Source: an uncultured Opitutia bacterium (GTDB taxonomy: Bacteria > Verrucomicrobiota > Verrucomicrobiia > Opitutales > Opitutaceae). From it: a DNA stretch of 36,822 nt. A program made the translations under genes and the position numbers. The first letter of the stretch is position 1. The number at the start of each line of letters is the position of its first letter. The stretch spans positions 1 to 36,822 of the forward strand of contig CAIUOU010000149.1 of the NCBI GenBank assembly GCA_903900845.1. Direction: 5' to 3'. Positions 8,530 through 17,428 of the stretch are shown here, piece after piece. The notes below the pieces were generated by a model, which searched no databases, was not told where the DNA came from, and saw only the letters and a list, made by a program, of their open reading frames with translations.

Positions 8530-9786
8530 TCAGACCTCGTAAGCGGGGAGCGACTTGTCGACCCGCACCTTCTCGAGGCGGGCGAACACCGGCACGCCGG
8601 CGTCGTGCGGCACCACGACCTCGCCCTGGATGAGGGGCTGGGCGTAGCGCAGGAACTGGAAGTTCATGCTCACGCCGTCCTCGTTGATCCACTCGCGGGG
8701 CAGCTTCTTCACGGAGTTGGCCACATCGGCCAAGGGGGCGAGACCGGTCTCGGTCGTGTACTGCTCGCCGTCGCCGCGGAGCAGCGTGACCATCTTGTCG
8801 GTCTCGCCGTTGATGGCGGCCTGCACGGCGGCTTGGCCGGCGCGGAATGCCTCGTCGACATCGGTCTTCGAGCCGGCGTGCGAGGCGCAGCGCTGCATGA
8901 TGCCGGGCTTGGCGACGCGCACCTTCACGCCGGGGAGGTTGCCCCCAAGGATCTCGGCGAGGGCATCGCCGGCGCCGCCCAGCTGGGCGTGGCCGAAGGC
9001 GTCGGTCTGCGCGTTGGCGGCGAGGTAGTTGCCGTCGGTGTCGACGAGCCCCTCGGCCACGACGATCAGGCAGTACTTCTCGCGCTTCAGCACGCGGCGG
9101 ACTTCCTCAAGGACCTTCTCCTGGTTGAAGGCGACCTCGGGCAGAAGAATGAGGTGGGGCGGATCATGGGGATGATCGCGGCGCTTCGCGAGGGAGGCGC
9201 CTGCGGCGATCCAGCCGGCGCTCCGGCCCATGACTTCGACGATCGAGACGAGGTCCCCCTGGCCCATGGCCTCGTTGTCGCAGGCGAGCTCGCGCACGGT
9301 GGTGGCGATATACTTGACGGTGCTCGCGTAGCCCGGGGTGTGGTCCGTGATGGGCAGATCGTTGTCGATCGTCTTGGGCACGCCGATCACACGCAGCTCG
9401 TAGCCCTGGGCTTGGGCGAGCTTGGAGATCTTGTCCGCGGTGTCCTGGGAATCATTGCCGCCGATGTAGAAGAAGTAGCGGATGTTGTGGGCCTTGAAGA
9501 CCTCCAGCACGCGCTCGAAATCCTGCTGCTTCTTCAGCTTGTAGCGGCAGGTGCCGAGGGCGGCGCCGGGCGTGTGCTTGAGGGCGCGGATCTGCTGCTG
9601 GGACTCGGAGGCGAGATCGATCAGGTCCTCCTGCAGGATGCCGAGCACTCCGTTCAGGGATCCGTAGATCTCCTCGATGCACTCGTGGTTCAGGGCCTCG
9701 TTGATGATGCCCGCGACGCTGGCGTTGATGACGGAGGTGGGGCCGCCGGACTGGCCAACCAAGACGTTTCCTGCGAGTTCAGCCAT
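8530..9786 (-). CDS. pfp: pyrophosphate-dependent 6-phosphofructokinase
   Basis: A cytoplasmic glycolytic enzyme converting fructose 6-phosphate to the 1,6-bisphosphate, here probably with pyrophosphate as donor and therefore reversible. The donor is read from two positions: GGNDS at 109-113 carries Asp where ATP enzymes have Gly, and PKTIDND at 137-143 carries Lys where ATP enzymes have Gly. These two changes mark PPi-PFKs. The catalytic aspartates are in TIDND, and EVMGR at 184-188 binds substrate. The N-terminal GQSGGPTSVIN at 11-21 is the first phosphate-binding loop. At 418 residues it fits the short PPi-PFK class. The ATG at 9786 starts just before the core. It is monocistronic, with its own terminator downstream and a divergent gene upstream. 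Confidence 0.93.
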   Translation of the reverse strand: MAELAGNVLVGQSGGPTSVINASVAGIINEALNHECIEEIYGSLNGVLGILQEDLIDLASESQQQIRALKHTPGAALGTCRYKLKKQQDFERVLEVFKAHNIRYFFYIGGNDSQDTADKISKLAQAQGYELRVIGVPKTIDNDLPITDHTPGYASTVKYIATTVRELACDNEAMGQGDLVSIVEVMGRSAGWIAAGASLAKRRDHPHDPPHLILLPEVAFNQEKVLEEVRRVLKREKYCLIVVAEGLVDTDGNYLAANAQTDAFGHAQLGGAGDALAEILGGNLPGVKVRVAKPGIMQRCASHAGSKTDVDEAFRAGQAAVQAAINGETDKMVTLLRGDGEQYTTETGLAPLADVANSVKKLPREWINEDGVSMNFQFLRYAQPLIQGEVVVPHDAGVPVFARLEKVRVDKSLPAYEV

Positions 9787-9959
9787 GACTTTGTGTGATA
9801 AAGGGTTTTTGCGAACGTGAAGGGGTAGGAAAGCCCTCCGCGCGCGGAGCTGGCAAACCCAAATTTCCCGCGGCGGCCGCGCGGCGTCGGATCGGGCGGT
9901 TAAGCCGCTTCGGAAACGCCGGGTTGCCGCCCAGGCGCGGGTCGGACGAGCTTCGGGCC

Positions 9960-11405
9960 ATGGATTTCCGGCGTTTCCTCACCTTTGCTCGTTGGCTAGC
10001 TCGCCTCGGCTTGATCCCGGCCGCCCTTTTCGCCGCCGTCCCCCGGGCGCCGGATGACCTCACGCCGCGCGAGGCCGACGGCTACCGCGGAATCTGGTAC
10101 ATGAACCAGCCGCTCAAGGACGAGCATCGCTACAAGTACAGCGGTGGCTTCGCGACCTACCCGCAACAGCATGTCCCGATCGCGATCCACTCCCCGGAGC
10201 GCGGCCGTACCTACTTCGTGTTCGGCGGTTCGGCGGGCAAGGTCTCGGAGCGCGGCGACGAGTTGGAGCACCTTGTTTCCTACTACGACCACGCCACCGG
10301 CACCGTGTCGCGGCCCGTGCGGATCCTGCGGAAGCGCACGGAGGACGCGCATGACAACCCCGTGCTCTCGATCGACGCCGAGGGGCACCTCTTCGTCTTC
10401 TCGGCCGCGCACGGCACCTCGCGCCCGTCCTACGTTCACCGTTCCGCGCGGCCGCACGACATCACGGAGTGGGAGCTGCTTGAGAAAACCAACTTCTCCT
10501 ATCCGCAACCGTGGCACCTCCCACGCTCGAAGCGTTTTCTCTTCCTCCATACCAGCTACGTGAAGGGCGAGCGCACACTCAACTGGAAGACCTCCGCCGA
10601 TGGCCGGACTTGGAGCGCCCCGCAGCTCCTCGCCCACCTGGAAATGGGTAATTACCAGGTTTCGTTCCGCGACGGCGACACCGACCGGGTCGCCACCGCC
10701 TTCGACCTGCACCCGGCCGAGGGTCGTGCCGGCAAGGGGCTGAACTACCGCACCAACCTCTACTTCGCGGAAACGCGCGACGCCGGCGTCTCCTGGACCA
10801 ACGCCGCGGGGGAAAAACTCGTGCTTCCGCTGCGTGCGGCCGCCAATCCCGCGCTGGTCCGCGACTACCGGCGCGAGGATCTCAGCGTCTACCTGAAGGA
10901 CATCGCCTTCACCGCCGCCGGCGAACCGGTGATCCTCTACCTCACCTCGAAGGGATTCAACCCGGGCGCCGCGTCCGGGCCGTTCCAGTGGCACACGGCG
11001 CGGTGGGATGGCCGCGCATGGGTGTTCCGCGCGAGCGTGACATCGGACCACAACTACGACCACGGGTCCTTTTACATCGAGGCCGACGGCAGATGGCGCA
11101 TCGTCGCGCCCACGGATCCCGGCCCCCAGCCTTGGGGCACCGGTGGCGAAATGGTGATGTGGACGAGCCGCGACGCCGGCCTGACATGGGAACGCGCGCG
11201 GCAGCTCACCAAGGGTTCGCGCTACAACCACACCTACGCGCGCAAGCCGGTCGGGGCGCACGCGGATTTCTACGCGCTGTGGGCGGATGGTTCCCCGCTC
11301 GAGCCGACGCCCTCGTCGCTCTATTTCTCGACGAAGGAAGGGCGGGTGTTCCGCCTCCCGAACGTGATGGTTGGCGCCACGGCGAAACCTGAGCCGGTGC
11401 CGTGA
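9960..11405 (+). CDS. secreted BNR_4 repeat protein, ulvan-lyase-like beta-propeller
   Basis: A 481-residue exported protein of the BNR_4 group. The first 26 residues form a signal peptide. Then comes GYRGIWYMNQP (41-51) and YKYSGGFATYPQQH (58-71), a conserved opening of this family. The rest alternates beta-rich segments with Asp-box-like SADGRTW and SRDAGLTW turns, as in a seven-bladed propeller. Family knowledge: some relatives are polysaccharide lyases of the PL24/PL25 type that cut ulvan; many are uncharacterised. Activity here is inference. The longest frame begins at 9795, but the ATG at 9960 puts the signal peptide first. It ends 10 bases from the convergent sulfatase-esterase gene, which supports a role on a sulfated or acylated polysaccharide. 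Confidence 0.78.
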   Translation: MDFRRFLTFARWLARLGLIPAALFAAVPRAPDDLTPREADGYRGIWYMNQPLKDEHRYKYSGGFATYPQQHVPIAIHSPERGRTYFVFGGSAGKVSERGDELEHLVSYYDHATGTVSRPVRILRKRTEDAHDNPVLSIDAEGHLFVFSAAHGTSRPSYVHRSARPHDITEWELLEKTNFSYPQPWHLPRSKRFLFLHTSYVKGERTLNWKTSADGRTWSAPQLLAHLEMGNYQVSFRDGDTDRVATAFDLHPAEGRAGKGLNYRTNLYFAETRDAGVSWTNAAGEKLVLPLRAAANPALVRDYRREDLSVYLKDIAFTAAGEPVILYLTSKGFNPGAASGPFQWHTARWDGRAWVFRASVTSDHNYDHGSFYIEADGRWRIVAPTDPGPQPWGTGGEMVMWTSRDAGLTWERARQLTKGSRYNHTYARKPVGAHADFYALWADGSPLEPTPSSLYFSTKEGRVFRLPNVMVGATAKPEPVP

Positions 11406-11415
11406 CGCGGCCGGG

Positions 11416-13698
11416 TCAGCGCAGCGCGCTGGCGAGGAACGCGCGGATCTTCGCGCGAATCTCCGGGGTGGAGAATTCCTTGCCGCCGTGGCCGGCCCCC
11501 GGGAGTACGACCAGTTCGGAAGATACGCCCGCGGCGCGCAGGGCCGCGTGGAGTCGCTCGCTCTGATTCAACGGGACCAGCGGATCGCGGTCCCCGTGCA
11601 GGATCAGAAACGGCGGGTCCCCAGCCGAGACATGGCGCAGCGGGCTCGCCTCGCGGGCGAGTTCCAGCCGGTCGGGCACGGGGCCGCCCAGCAGACGCGC
11701 GCCGTTGGTGCGCGCGATGTCCTCGCCGGGACGATCCGGACGGTTGGCGGGCATCGAGGGCAGGTCTGAGGGTCCGTAGAGATCGATCACCGCGCGGACG
11801 CGGCTGGAAACGGCTTCACCGGCGGGCGGCGGTTGCGTGCCGGCGAAGGCGGCGAGGTGGGCGCCGGCGGAGCCGCCGGCCACGGCGATACGGTCCGGAT
11901 CGAGGCCGTGTTTCGCGGCGTGGACGCGCAGCCAGCGCAGCGCCGCGCGCACGTCGTCGATCTGCGCCGGCCAGCGGGCGAGCCAGCTCAGGCGGTAGTT
12001 GATGCTGGCGACCGCGTAGCCCTCGGCCGCGAGCCAGGCGAGCGGCGGGTTCTCTTTGCTGCCCTTGCTCCAGCCGCCGCCGTGCACCCATACGACGAGG
12101 GGCAGAGGGGTCGCCGGTGCTTTTTCCGGCAGGTAAAGGTCCAGCAACACATGGCCCGTCGGGGGCGTGTGATAGGTCTGGTTGGCGACCCGCCGCACCC
12201 CGGCGGGCAGCGGCTGGCGGAAATCGCCCGCCGGCCGGAGGTTTGTTCCCTTCGTCCCGGTCAGGCTGTCACCCAAGTCGGCGCGCGCGGCGGCGACGCG
12301 CGCCTGCAGGCGGGCCACGATGTCCGGATGCGCCGCGGCGACGTCGCGCGTCTCGCCGGGATCCGAGCGCACATTGTAAAGGGAAAGCCCGATGCGCTCG
12401 ACGCGGTAGCCGTGGCGGCTCGCGATGCCGCGGATGCCGGAATTCTCGATGGAGTCGGGCTTCATGTTGGCCCAGTTGGACGGCTTGCCGGCGCGGCCGG
12501 GCTCCGCGGCCACGGTCAGATAATCGTGCGGCACGTGCAGCTTCCAGTCGCCGAGTCGCACGGCGTGCAGTTCGTCGCCGGAGTAGAACCAGAATTCCTC
12601 CCGGCCGCGCGCGCCGGGCCGGTCCAGCAGCAGCGCGGAGACGTCGGTGCCGTCGCGCTTCATGGCGGGCGGGGTCGCGCCCGCGAGGACGCCGAGCGTG
12701 ACGTTGAGATCGAGGGTGCTGAGCGGTTCGTCGCTCACCCGGCCGGCGGGCACGCGGCCGGGCCAGCGCGCGAGGAACGGGGTGCGCATGCCGCCCTCGA
12801 AGGTGGTGAGCTTGCCTTCCCGCAGCGGCGTCGCGAGGCCCGCGTGCTCCCCGTAGGAGAGGAACGGGCCGTTGTCGGAGGTGAAGATGACGAGGGTTTT
12901 CTCCTCGAGATTGAGCCGGCGGAGGGCCGCCAGCAGCTCACCGACGCCCGCGTCGAGCTCCTGCACGACGTCGCCGTAGAGCCCGCGCTGGCTGGCGCCG
13001 CGGAATTTTTCCGAGGCGAAGATCGGTACGTGCGGCATGACGTGCGGGAGGTAGAGGAAGAACGGTCGTTCGCGGTGGCGCTCGATGAACTCCACCGCGC
13101 GCCGCGTGAAGCGTTCGGTGAACCGCGACTGGTCGGGGTCGGCCTCCACGACCTCCTCGCCGTCGTAGAGCGGCAGGGCGGGGATGCCCTTCGTCACCGG
13201 GTGGAGCGGTCCGTTGTCGTTCGAGTACGGGATGCCGAGCCACTCGTCGAAACCACGCCGGGTGGGCAGGAAGGGCGGCTGGTGGCCGAGGTGCCATTTG
13301 CCGAACACCGCCGTGGCGTAGCCTTTCTCCTTCAGCTGCTCCGCCAGGGTCCTTTCCTTCGTCGAGAGCCCGGTGGTGCTGGTGTGGTTGAGCGCGCCGC
13401 TCATCCCGAGACGATTCGGATAGCTCCCGGTCATCAGCGCCGCGCGCGACGCCGTGCACACCGCCTGGGCGACGTAGAAGCTCGTGAAGCGTGTGCCCTC
13501 CCGTGCGAGGCGATCGAGGTGCGGCGTCGCGATGTCCTTGGCGCCGTAGCAGCCTAGGTCGGCGTAACCGAGGTCGTCCGCGAAGATCAGGATGATGTTC
13601 GGCCGCTCGGTGGCCGCGGCGCGCAGGCCGGCGGCGAGGAGACTGAAAGCGATCAGGGCAACGGCCGCGGCGCGGCGCGCGAGGGGTCGGGGCATCAT
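11416..13698 (-). CDS. secreted sulfatase fused to an alpha/beta-hydrolase esterase
   Basis: A two-domain exported hydrolase of 760 residues. Residues 1-29 form a signal peptide. Residues of about 33-470 are a formylglycine sulfatase: NIILIFADDLGYADLG (35-50) with the metal-binding Asp pair, and the maturation motif CTASR at 81-85 with C81 to be converted to formylglycine. GKWHLGH and FTSDNG follow. From about 500 to the end is an alpha/beta hydrolase of the acetyl-xylan-esterase/BD-FAE kind, with oxyanion HGGGW at 539, nucleophile in GGSAG (S610), acid in GDRDP near 703 and base in GAGHGG near 736. Both active sites look complete. The frame is open further upstream to 13800, but two adjacent ATGs at 13698 and 13695 precede the signal peptide. 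It probably removes sulfate and acyl groups from one polysaccharide. Confidence 0.9.
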   Translation of the reverse strand: MMPRPLARRAAAVALIAFSLLAAGLRAAATERPNIILIFADDLGYADLGCYGAKDIATPHLDRLAREGTRFTSFYVAQAVCTASRAALMTGSYPNRLGMSGALNHTSTTGLSTKERTLAEQLKEKGYATAVFGKWHLGHQPPFLPTRRGFDEWLGIPYSNDNGPLHPVTKGIPALPLYDGEEVVEADPDQSRFTERFTRRAVEFIERHRERPFFLYLPHVMPHVPIFASEKFRGASQRGLYGDVVQELDAGVGELLAALRRLNLEEKTLVIFTSDNGPFLSYGEHAGLATPLREGKLTTFEGGMRTPFLARWPGRVPAGRVSDEPLSTLDLNVTLGVLAGATPPAMKRDGTDVSALLLDRPGARGREEFWFYSGDELHAVRLGDWKLHVPHDYLTVAAEPGRAGKPSNWANMKPDSIENSGIRGIASRHGYRVERIGLSLYNVRSDPGETRDVAAAHPDIVARLQARVAAARADLGDSLTGTKGTNLRPAGDFRQPLPAGVRRVANQTYHTPPTGHVLLDLYLPEKAPATPLPLVVWVHGGGWSKGSKENPPLAWLAAEGYAVASINYRLSWLARWPAQIDDVRAALRWLRVHAAKHGLDPDRIAVAGGSAGAHLAAFAGTQPPPAGEAVSSRVRAVIDLYGPSDLPSMPANRPDRPGEDIARTNGARLLGGPVPDRLELAREASPLRHVSAGDPPFLILHGDRDPLVPLNQSERLHAALRAAGVSSELVVLPGAGHGGKEFSTPEIRAKIRAFLASALR

Positions 13699-13806
13699 GC
13701 GCGGAAGCTGGAAAACGCGATTCCGCGAGGCGAGCGCGGAGTGCCACGCCGCGTCGGTGGGCCGGTGCGGGGAAGGGCCGGTGCGGGAGGCGCCCGGCAC
13801 GCCGGC

Positions 13807-15417
13807 TCAGAATGGACGGCCGCCGGCGCGGGTGCCGCAGAGCGAGACCTCAAGGCCCAGTTCCGCGGCGAGGGCGGCCTTCGTATAAAGTGCCAGGTCG
13901 GCCTCGCGGGCGGATTTCGCGTAGGCGACCTGAATGTGGTTGGCCTTGTGGCGGGCCATCATCTGGTCGCGGGAGACTCCGTAGGTGACGGCGTGCATGA
14001 TGGGCCACTGCACCGTGGTTTCACGCCAGCGGCGCTCGGTCTCGGCGCGCGGCAGGGAGACGACCTTCGCGCGACCGAGGTCCATCTTCAGCCGGCCGTC
14101 GGCCACGAAGACGCGGCTCCACACGATCTCGCCGGGCTTCGCGATCCCGCGCACGGTGCCGCCGCCCAGCCGGAAGTACATGGGGGGCTGTCGCAGGGAG
14201 TCGGTGCCGCGGTAGCCCCCGATGTGGTGCGCGGGCGGGGCGCTGCCGGAGATCAGGAAGACCCAGACGTAGTCGTCCGTCGTCCCGCTGCGGTCGCGGT
14301 CGCCCCAGCGCAGATCGTGCAGGGTGTTCTCGACCGGCTGGCCGAGCGCCTCGTGCACGCGGTTCGTGAAGAGCCCGTCGAGGCCGGCGCACTCGTCGAC
14401 CTCGTTGAAGTGGGTGAGCGGCCGGCCCGGCCGGATCACGCGGCCCGCGGCGTTGCGCACGGGCGGGCGGTCGCCGTTGTTGAGGATGCCCTCGACGAGG
14501 TCGCTAGCTGGCAGCAGGTCCTTCAGACCCTGCTGGTATTGGATTCCGATCGTCTCGCAGCCGAACTCGTCGGCGATGCGCAGCGCGGCGATGTACGTCT
14601 TGCACTGCCAGAGCACCTGGCGCTCGGTGAGGTCGGTCGCCTCGTTCACACCGAGGTGGAACTTCATGCCCTTGCGCCGCAGCCATTGGTAGACGGCGCG
14701 GGCCTCGGCGTCGCTGACGTCCCGCGCCGCGGCGTAAAGCGCCGACTGCGAGAGGCGTTCCTTGTACACGCCGGTCGGGAACAGCAGTTCGTCGGGGATG
14801 ATGGCGTTGTACATGCCCATGCAGCCCTCGTCGAAGACGCCCATGATCGACTTGCGCGCGCGCAGGTCGGCCGCGATCCGGCGTGCCGCCGAGAGGGCGC
14901 GCGCCGGCACGCCGGCGCCGGCGAGCGGCCGCACGTGGCTGGTGTTGTGGGAAACCTTGCCGTGCTTCAGCCAGCTCGCGAGGCCGCGCCGGAAGAAGGC
15001 GTCGGTGAAATCCTCGCTCCATAACGTGGAGTAGCGCACGCCGGCCTTGGTGAGCGACCCGTTGAGGTTGAGCATGCCGACCAACCCGGGCCAGGTTCCG
15101 CTCCAGTTCGCGACGGTGAGGATGGGGCCGCGGTGCGAAATCAGGCCGGCGAGCACATGGTGGGAATACTGCCAGACGGCCTCGGCCACGATGAGCGGGG
15201 CCTTGGGATCGATTCCCGCGAAGACCTCCATGCCCTCCTTCTGCGATCCGATAAACCCGTGGCGTTGCGCGGCTTTGTACGGATGGGCGCGCACCAGCTG
15301 GTGGCCGAGGCCGGCGACGGCACGGCCGAGGGCCTGCTCCATCGCGTGCTGGGCGGGCCAGCAGACTTCGTTGGCGGAAGGGCGGAGGTCGCCGCTGGCG
15401 ACGAGCAGAATCTTCAT
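13807..15417 (-). CDS. L-fucose isomerase-like protein
   Basis: A 536-residue protein of the L-fucose/L-arabinose isomerase superfamily, which interconverts aldoses and ketoses with a bound Mn2+. It starts [16 protein letters not shown], has SWSGTWPG-like text ([12 protein letters not shown]) in the N-terminal domain, [16 protein letters not shown] near the middle and [10 protein letters not shown] near the C-terminus. That histidine (about 494) lies where FucI has a metal ligand. It is shorter than E. coli FucI (about 590), and many such proteins act on unknown sugars. The frame stays open to 15579, but the ATG at 15417 fits the family N-terminus. It is followed 108 bases downstream by the sulfatase-esterase gene and preceded by the SbtA-like gene, all leftward. 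Substrate unknown. Confidence 0.75.
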   Translation of the reverse strand: MKILLVASGDLRPSANEVCWPAQHAMEQALGRAVAGLGHQLVRAHPYKAAQRHGFIGSQKEGMEVFAGIDPKAPLIVAEAVWQYSHHVLAGLISHRGPILTVANWSGTWPGLVGMLNLNGSLTKAGVRYSTLWSEDFTDAFFRRGLASWLKHGKVSHNTSHVRPLAGAGVPARALSAARRIAADLRARKSIMGVFDEGCMGMYNAIIPDELLFPTGVYKERLSQSALYAAARDVSDAEARAVYQWLRRKGMKFHLGVNEATDLTERQVLWQCKTYIAALRIADEFGCETIGIQYQQGLKDLLPASDLVEGILNNGDRPPVRNAAGRVIRPGRPLTHFNEVDECAGLDGLFTNRVHEALGQPVENTLHDLRWGDRDRSGTTDDYVWVFLISGSAPPAHHIGGYRGTDSLRQPPMYFRLGGGTVRGIAKPGEIVWSRVFVADGRLKMDLGRAKVVSLPRAETERRWRETTVQWPIMHAVTYGVSRDQMMARHKANHIQVAYAKSAREADLALYTKAALAAELGLEVSLCGTRAGGRPF

Positions 15418-15485
15418 GGAGGCGGGGGAGCGGAGGGGAACGAAACCGTTTTCCCGGCCGCGTCGAGCCCCCGCGGTGACACCGC

Positions 15486-16439
15486 TCAGCTTCCGAGCCA
15501 GCCCACCCACCAGGCGTACAGCGGGATGCCGAGGGAAAGGTTGAACGGGAAGGTCACCCCGAGGGCCGCCGCCACGCACATCCCGGTGTTGGCCTCGGGG
15601 ATGGCGAGACGGACCGCGGCGGGCGCCGCGATGTAGGAAGCACTGGCCGCCAAGGTGGCGAGCACCGTGGCGCCTCCCGGGGAAAGTCCGGCCGCGAGAC
15701 CCGCCCAGCCGCCGAGCGCCCCGCCCGCGAGCGGAATCAGCAGGGCCGCCGCCCCGACTCGCGCGCCGTTTCGCCGCAGCTCCGGCAGGCGGTGCGCCGC
15801 GAGCAGGCCCATTTCCAGCACAAAGAACGCCAGGATCGGCTTGAACGCCCCCACGAACAGCGGCTCGAAGGGCGTGAAGCGATCGGGACCCACCGCCGCC
15901 CCCACCGCGATCCCTGCGAGCAGCAGGAACACCGAGCGGTTGAGCGCGACCTCGTGCAGGATCTCACCGTAGCCCGCTGACCGGCCGCCGGCGGCGCCGA
16001 GGCGGTGCAGGAAGATCGCCACCAGGATGGCCGGCACCTCGAGGATGACCAGTAGCACCGCCAGGATTCCCTCCGGTTCCGCGCCCGTGCGCTGCACCGC
16101 GGCCACCGCGGCCGCGAAGGTCACCGCGCTCGCCGAGCCATAGTGGGCCGCGAAGGCCGCCGCGTCGGCCCGGCCGAGGCGCGCCAGCCGCGACATCACC
16201 GTGAACACCCCCACCGCCATGCCCGCTCCCAGCCCGAGCGTGGCGATCGCCGGCCACCCGATCCGGGCGGGATCGGCGAGGGAGAGTTCCACGCCGCCTT
16301 TCAGCCCGATCGCGAGCAGCAGGTAAGTGCTCAGCAACTGGTAGACCGCGTCCGGCAGCTTCAGGTCGGATTTCAGCAACCCGCCCGTGAGGCCCACGAG
16401 AAAGAACAGGAAGAGCGGGTCGCGCAGGTTCTCGGCCAT
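15486..16439 (-). CDS. SbtA-type sodium-dependent bicarbonate permease
   Basis: A 317-residue inner-membrane protein of the SbtA (former DUF897) family, whose cyanobacterial members import bicarbonate with sodium. About ten hydrophobic segments are visible. The two family hallmarks are [10 protein letters not shown] at 99-108 and [13 protein letters not shown] near 265-277, the paired substrate-site segments of the inverted repeat. It begins inside the stop codon of the LysR gene upstream (TGATG), so the two are translationally coupled. No SbtB-type PII-like partner lies beside it. Family membership is clear. Bicarbonate as substrate is inferred from the family; outside cyanobacteria few members have been tested. 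Confidence 0.9.
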   Translation of the reverse strand: MAENLRDPLFLFFLVGLTGGLLKSDLKLPDAVYQLLSTYLLLAIGLKGGVELSLADPARIGWPAIATLGLGAGMAVGVFTVMSRLARLGRADAAAFAAHYGSASAVTFAAAVAAVQRTGAEPEGILAVLLVILEVPAILVAIFLHRLGAAGGRSAGYGEILHEVALNRSVFLLLAGIAVGAAVGPDRFTPFEPLFVGAFKPILAFFVLEMGLLAAHRLPELRRNGARVGAAALLIPLAGGALGGWAGLAAGLSPGGATVLATLAASASYIAAPAAVRLAIPEANTGMCVAAALGVTFPFNLSLGIPLYAWWVGWLGS

Positions 16440-17356
16440 CAGTCGCGGGATGAGGTTGGTTTGTTTCTGCCCCGGCGGGTCGCGGAAGTCAGGAGATCCC
16501 TCACCGGCCCCCCGGGACGGCGATCGATCGTGAGCGCGAAGAAGCGCACGCGGCTTCCCTTCGCGCGCCCGACCTCTTCCAAACCGTAGCGCGCGCAGGC
16601 ATCGGCCGCGACCACCGCCGGCACCGCGATGAAGCCGTGACCCTCCGCCGCCGCGATCTTTGCGAGCGCCGCGTCGTCGAATTCCGCCCGGCCCGATACG
16701 GCAAGGCCGCGCCGGTCCAGCCAGCGGTCGAGTTCGGCGCGCAGTCCCGTGCCGGCCGCCGGGAGCAGCGCCGGGGCGAGCGCCAGCGACCCCGGGAATC
16801 CCCGGCGCATCCGCGCCGCCAGCGGCGGGGCGGCGCAGAACGAGATTTCGGCGCAGCCGAGCTCGTGACTGTTCACGCGCCGCCGGAGGTCGGGGGCCGC
16901 GGCCTCATCGGTGAGCACGACGTCCAGCCGCCCCGCGATGAGCAGCGCGAGGAGGTCCCCGACTTTGCCCTCGCGGCAGACCAGCCGGACTCCCGTCTCG
17001 GGCTCGAGCAACGGCCGGAGAAAACGCAGGGTCACCAGCTTGGGCAATGTGTCGGTGACCCCCACATGCACGCGGGTCGCGGCCGGGCTCACCGGCCGCC
17101 GGAGCGCCGAGGTCAGCTCTTCCCCGAGGGAGAAGATGTCCTCCGCGTAGCGCAGCGCCGTCTTCCCGGCCTCCGTCAGCACCTTGGTGCGCCCCCGGCG
17201 GCGGAAGAGCGGCTCCCCGAGGGCCGACTCCAGCGCGCGCACCTGGGTGGAGATCGAGGCCGGGGAAACCCGCAGCCGCTCCGCGGCCGGTCGGAGTCCG
17301 CCGAGCCGGGCAACCGCCTGGAAATAGCGGAGGTGGTGGAAGTTCAGCGGCGGCAT
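16439..17356 (-). CDS. LysR-family transcriptional regulator coupled to the SbtA-like permease
   Basis: A 305-residue LysR-type regulator. The winged helix-turn-helix occupies residues of about 4-62 (LNFHHLRYFQAVARLGG, then AAERLRVSPASISTQVRALE). A two-lobed effector domain extends from about 90 to 290. The sequence resembles the NhaR-like branch, with FHHLRYFQ in place of the usual first helix. Its TGA stop overlaps the ATG of the SbtA-like gene as TGATG, so regulator and transporter form one transcript. In cyanobacteria LysR proteins (CcmR/CmpR) control inorganic-carbon genes including sbtA, so control of the adjacent permease is a reasonable inference. The start ATG at 17356 gives the usual short lead before the HTH. 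A candidate operator lies upstream at 17365-17382. Confidence 0.92.
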   Translation of the reverse strand: MPPLNFHHLRYFQAVARLGGLRPAAERLRVSPASISTQVRALESALGEPLFRRRGRTKVLTEAGKTALRYAEDIFSLGEELTSALRRPVSPAATRVHVGVTDTLPKLVTLRFLRPLLEPETGVRLVCREGKVGDLLALLIAGRLDVVLTDEAAAPDLRRRVNSHELGCAEISFCAAPPLAARMRRGFPGSLALAPALLPAAGTGLRAELDRWLDRRGLAVSGRAEFDDAALAKIAAAEGHGFIAVPAVVAADACARYGLEEVGRAKGSRVRFFALTIDRRPGGPVRDLLTSATRRGRNKPTSSRD

Positions 17357-17364
17357 CGGGCAAA

Positions 17365-17382
17365 TACTTAGGATAAACAGTA
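17365..17382. promoter_or_regulatory. candidate LysR operator (dyad TACT-N10-AGTA)
   Basis: Directly upstream of the LysR gene the A/T-rich segment TACTTAGGATAAACAGTA forms an interrupted dyad with 4-bp arms. LysR sites are usually interrupted dyads of the T-N11-A kind placed between a regulator and its divergent neighbour, as here. The arms are short and the site is a prediction only. Confidence 0.35.
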
Positions 17383-17399
17383 GAATTTGAAAAGCCGTT

Positions 17400-17405
17400 T
17401 ATAAT
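17400..17405 (+). promoter_or_regulatory. candidate -10 box for the DUF1232 gene
   Basis: A perfect TATAAT stands in an unusually A/T-rich 50-base stretch between the divergent LysR and DUF1232 genes, 24 bases ahead of the DUF1232 start at 17429. No good -35 box is visible 16-18 bases upstream, which would fit an activator-dependent promoter. Confidence 0.4.
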
Positions 17406-17428
17406 ACCGGAAGCGTTCTTCCGGTGGC

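Noticed and set aside
11833-13557. 574-codon open frame opposite the sulfatase
   Set aside because: Shadow of the sulfatase-esterase gene; no domain.
17357-17428. Leftward promoter for the LysR gene
   Set aside because: No convincing pair of -35 and -10 boxes with 16-18 base spacing could be found on the minus strand.
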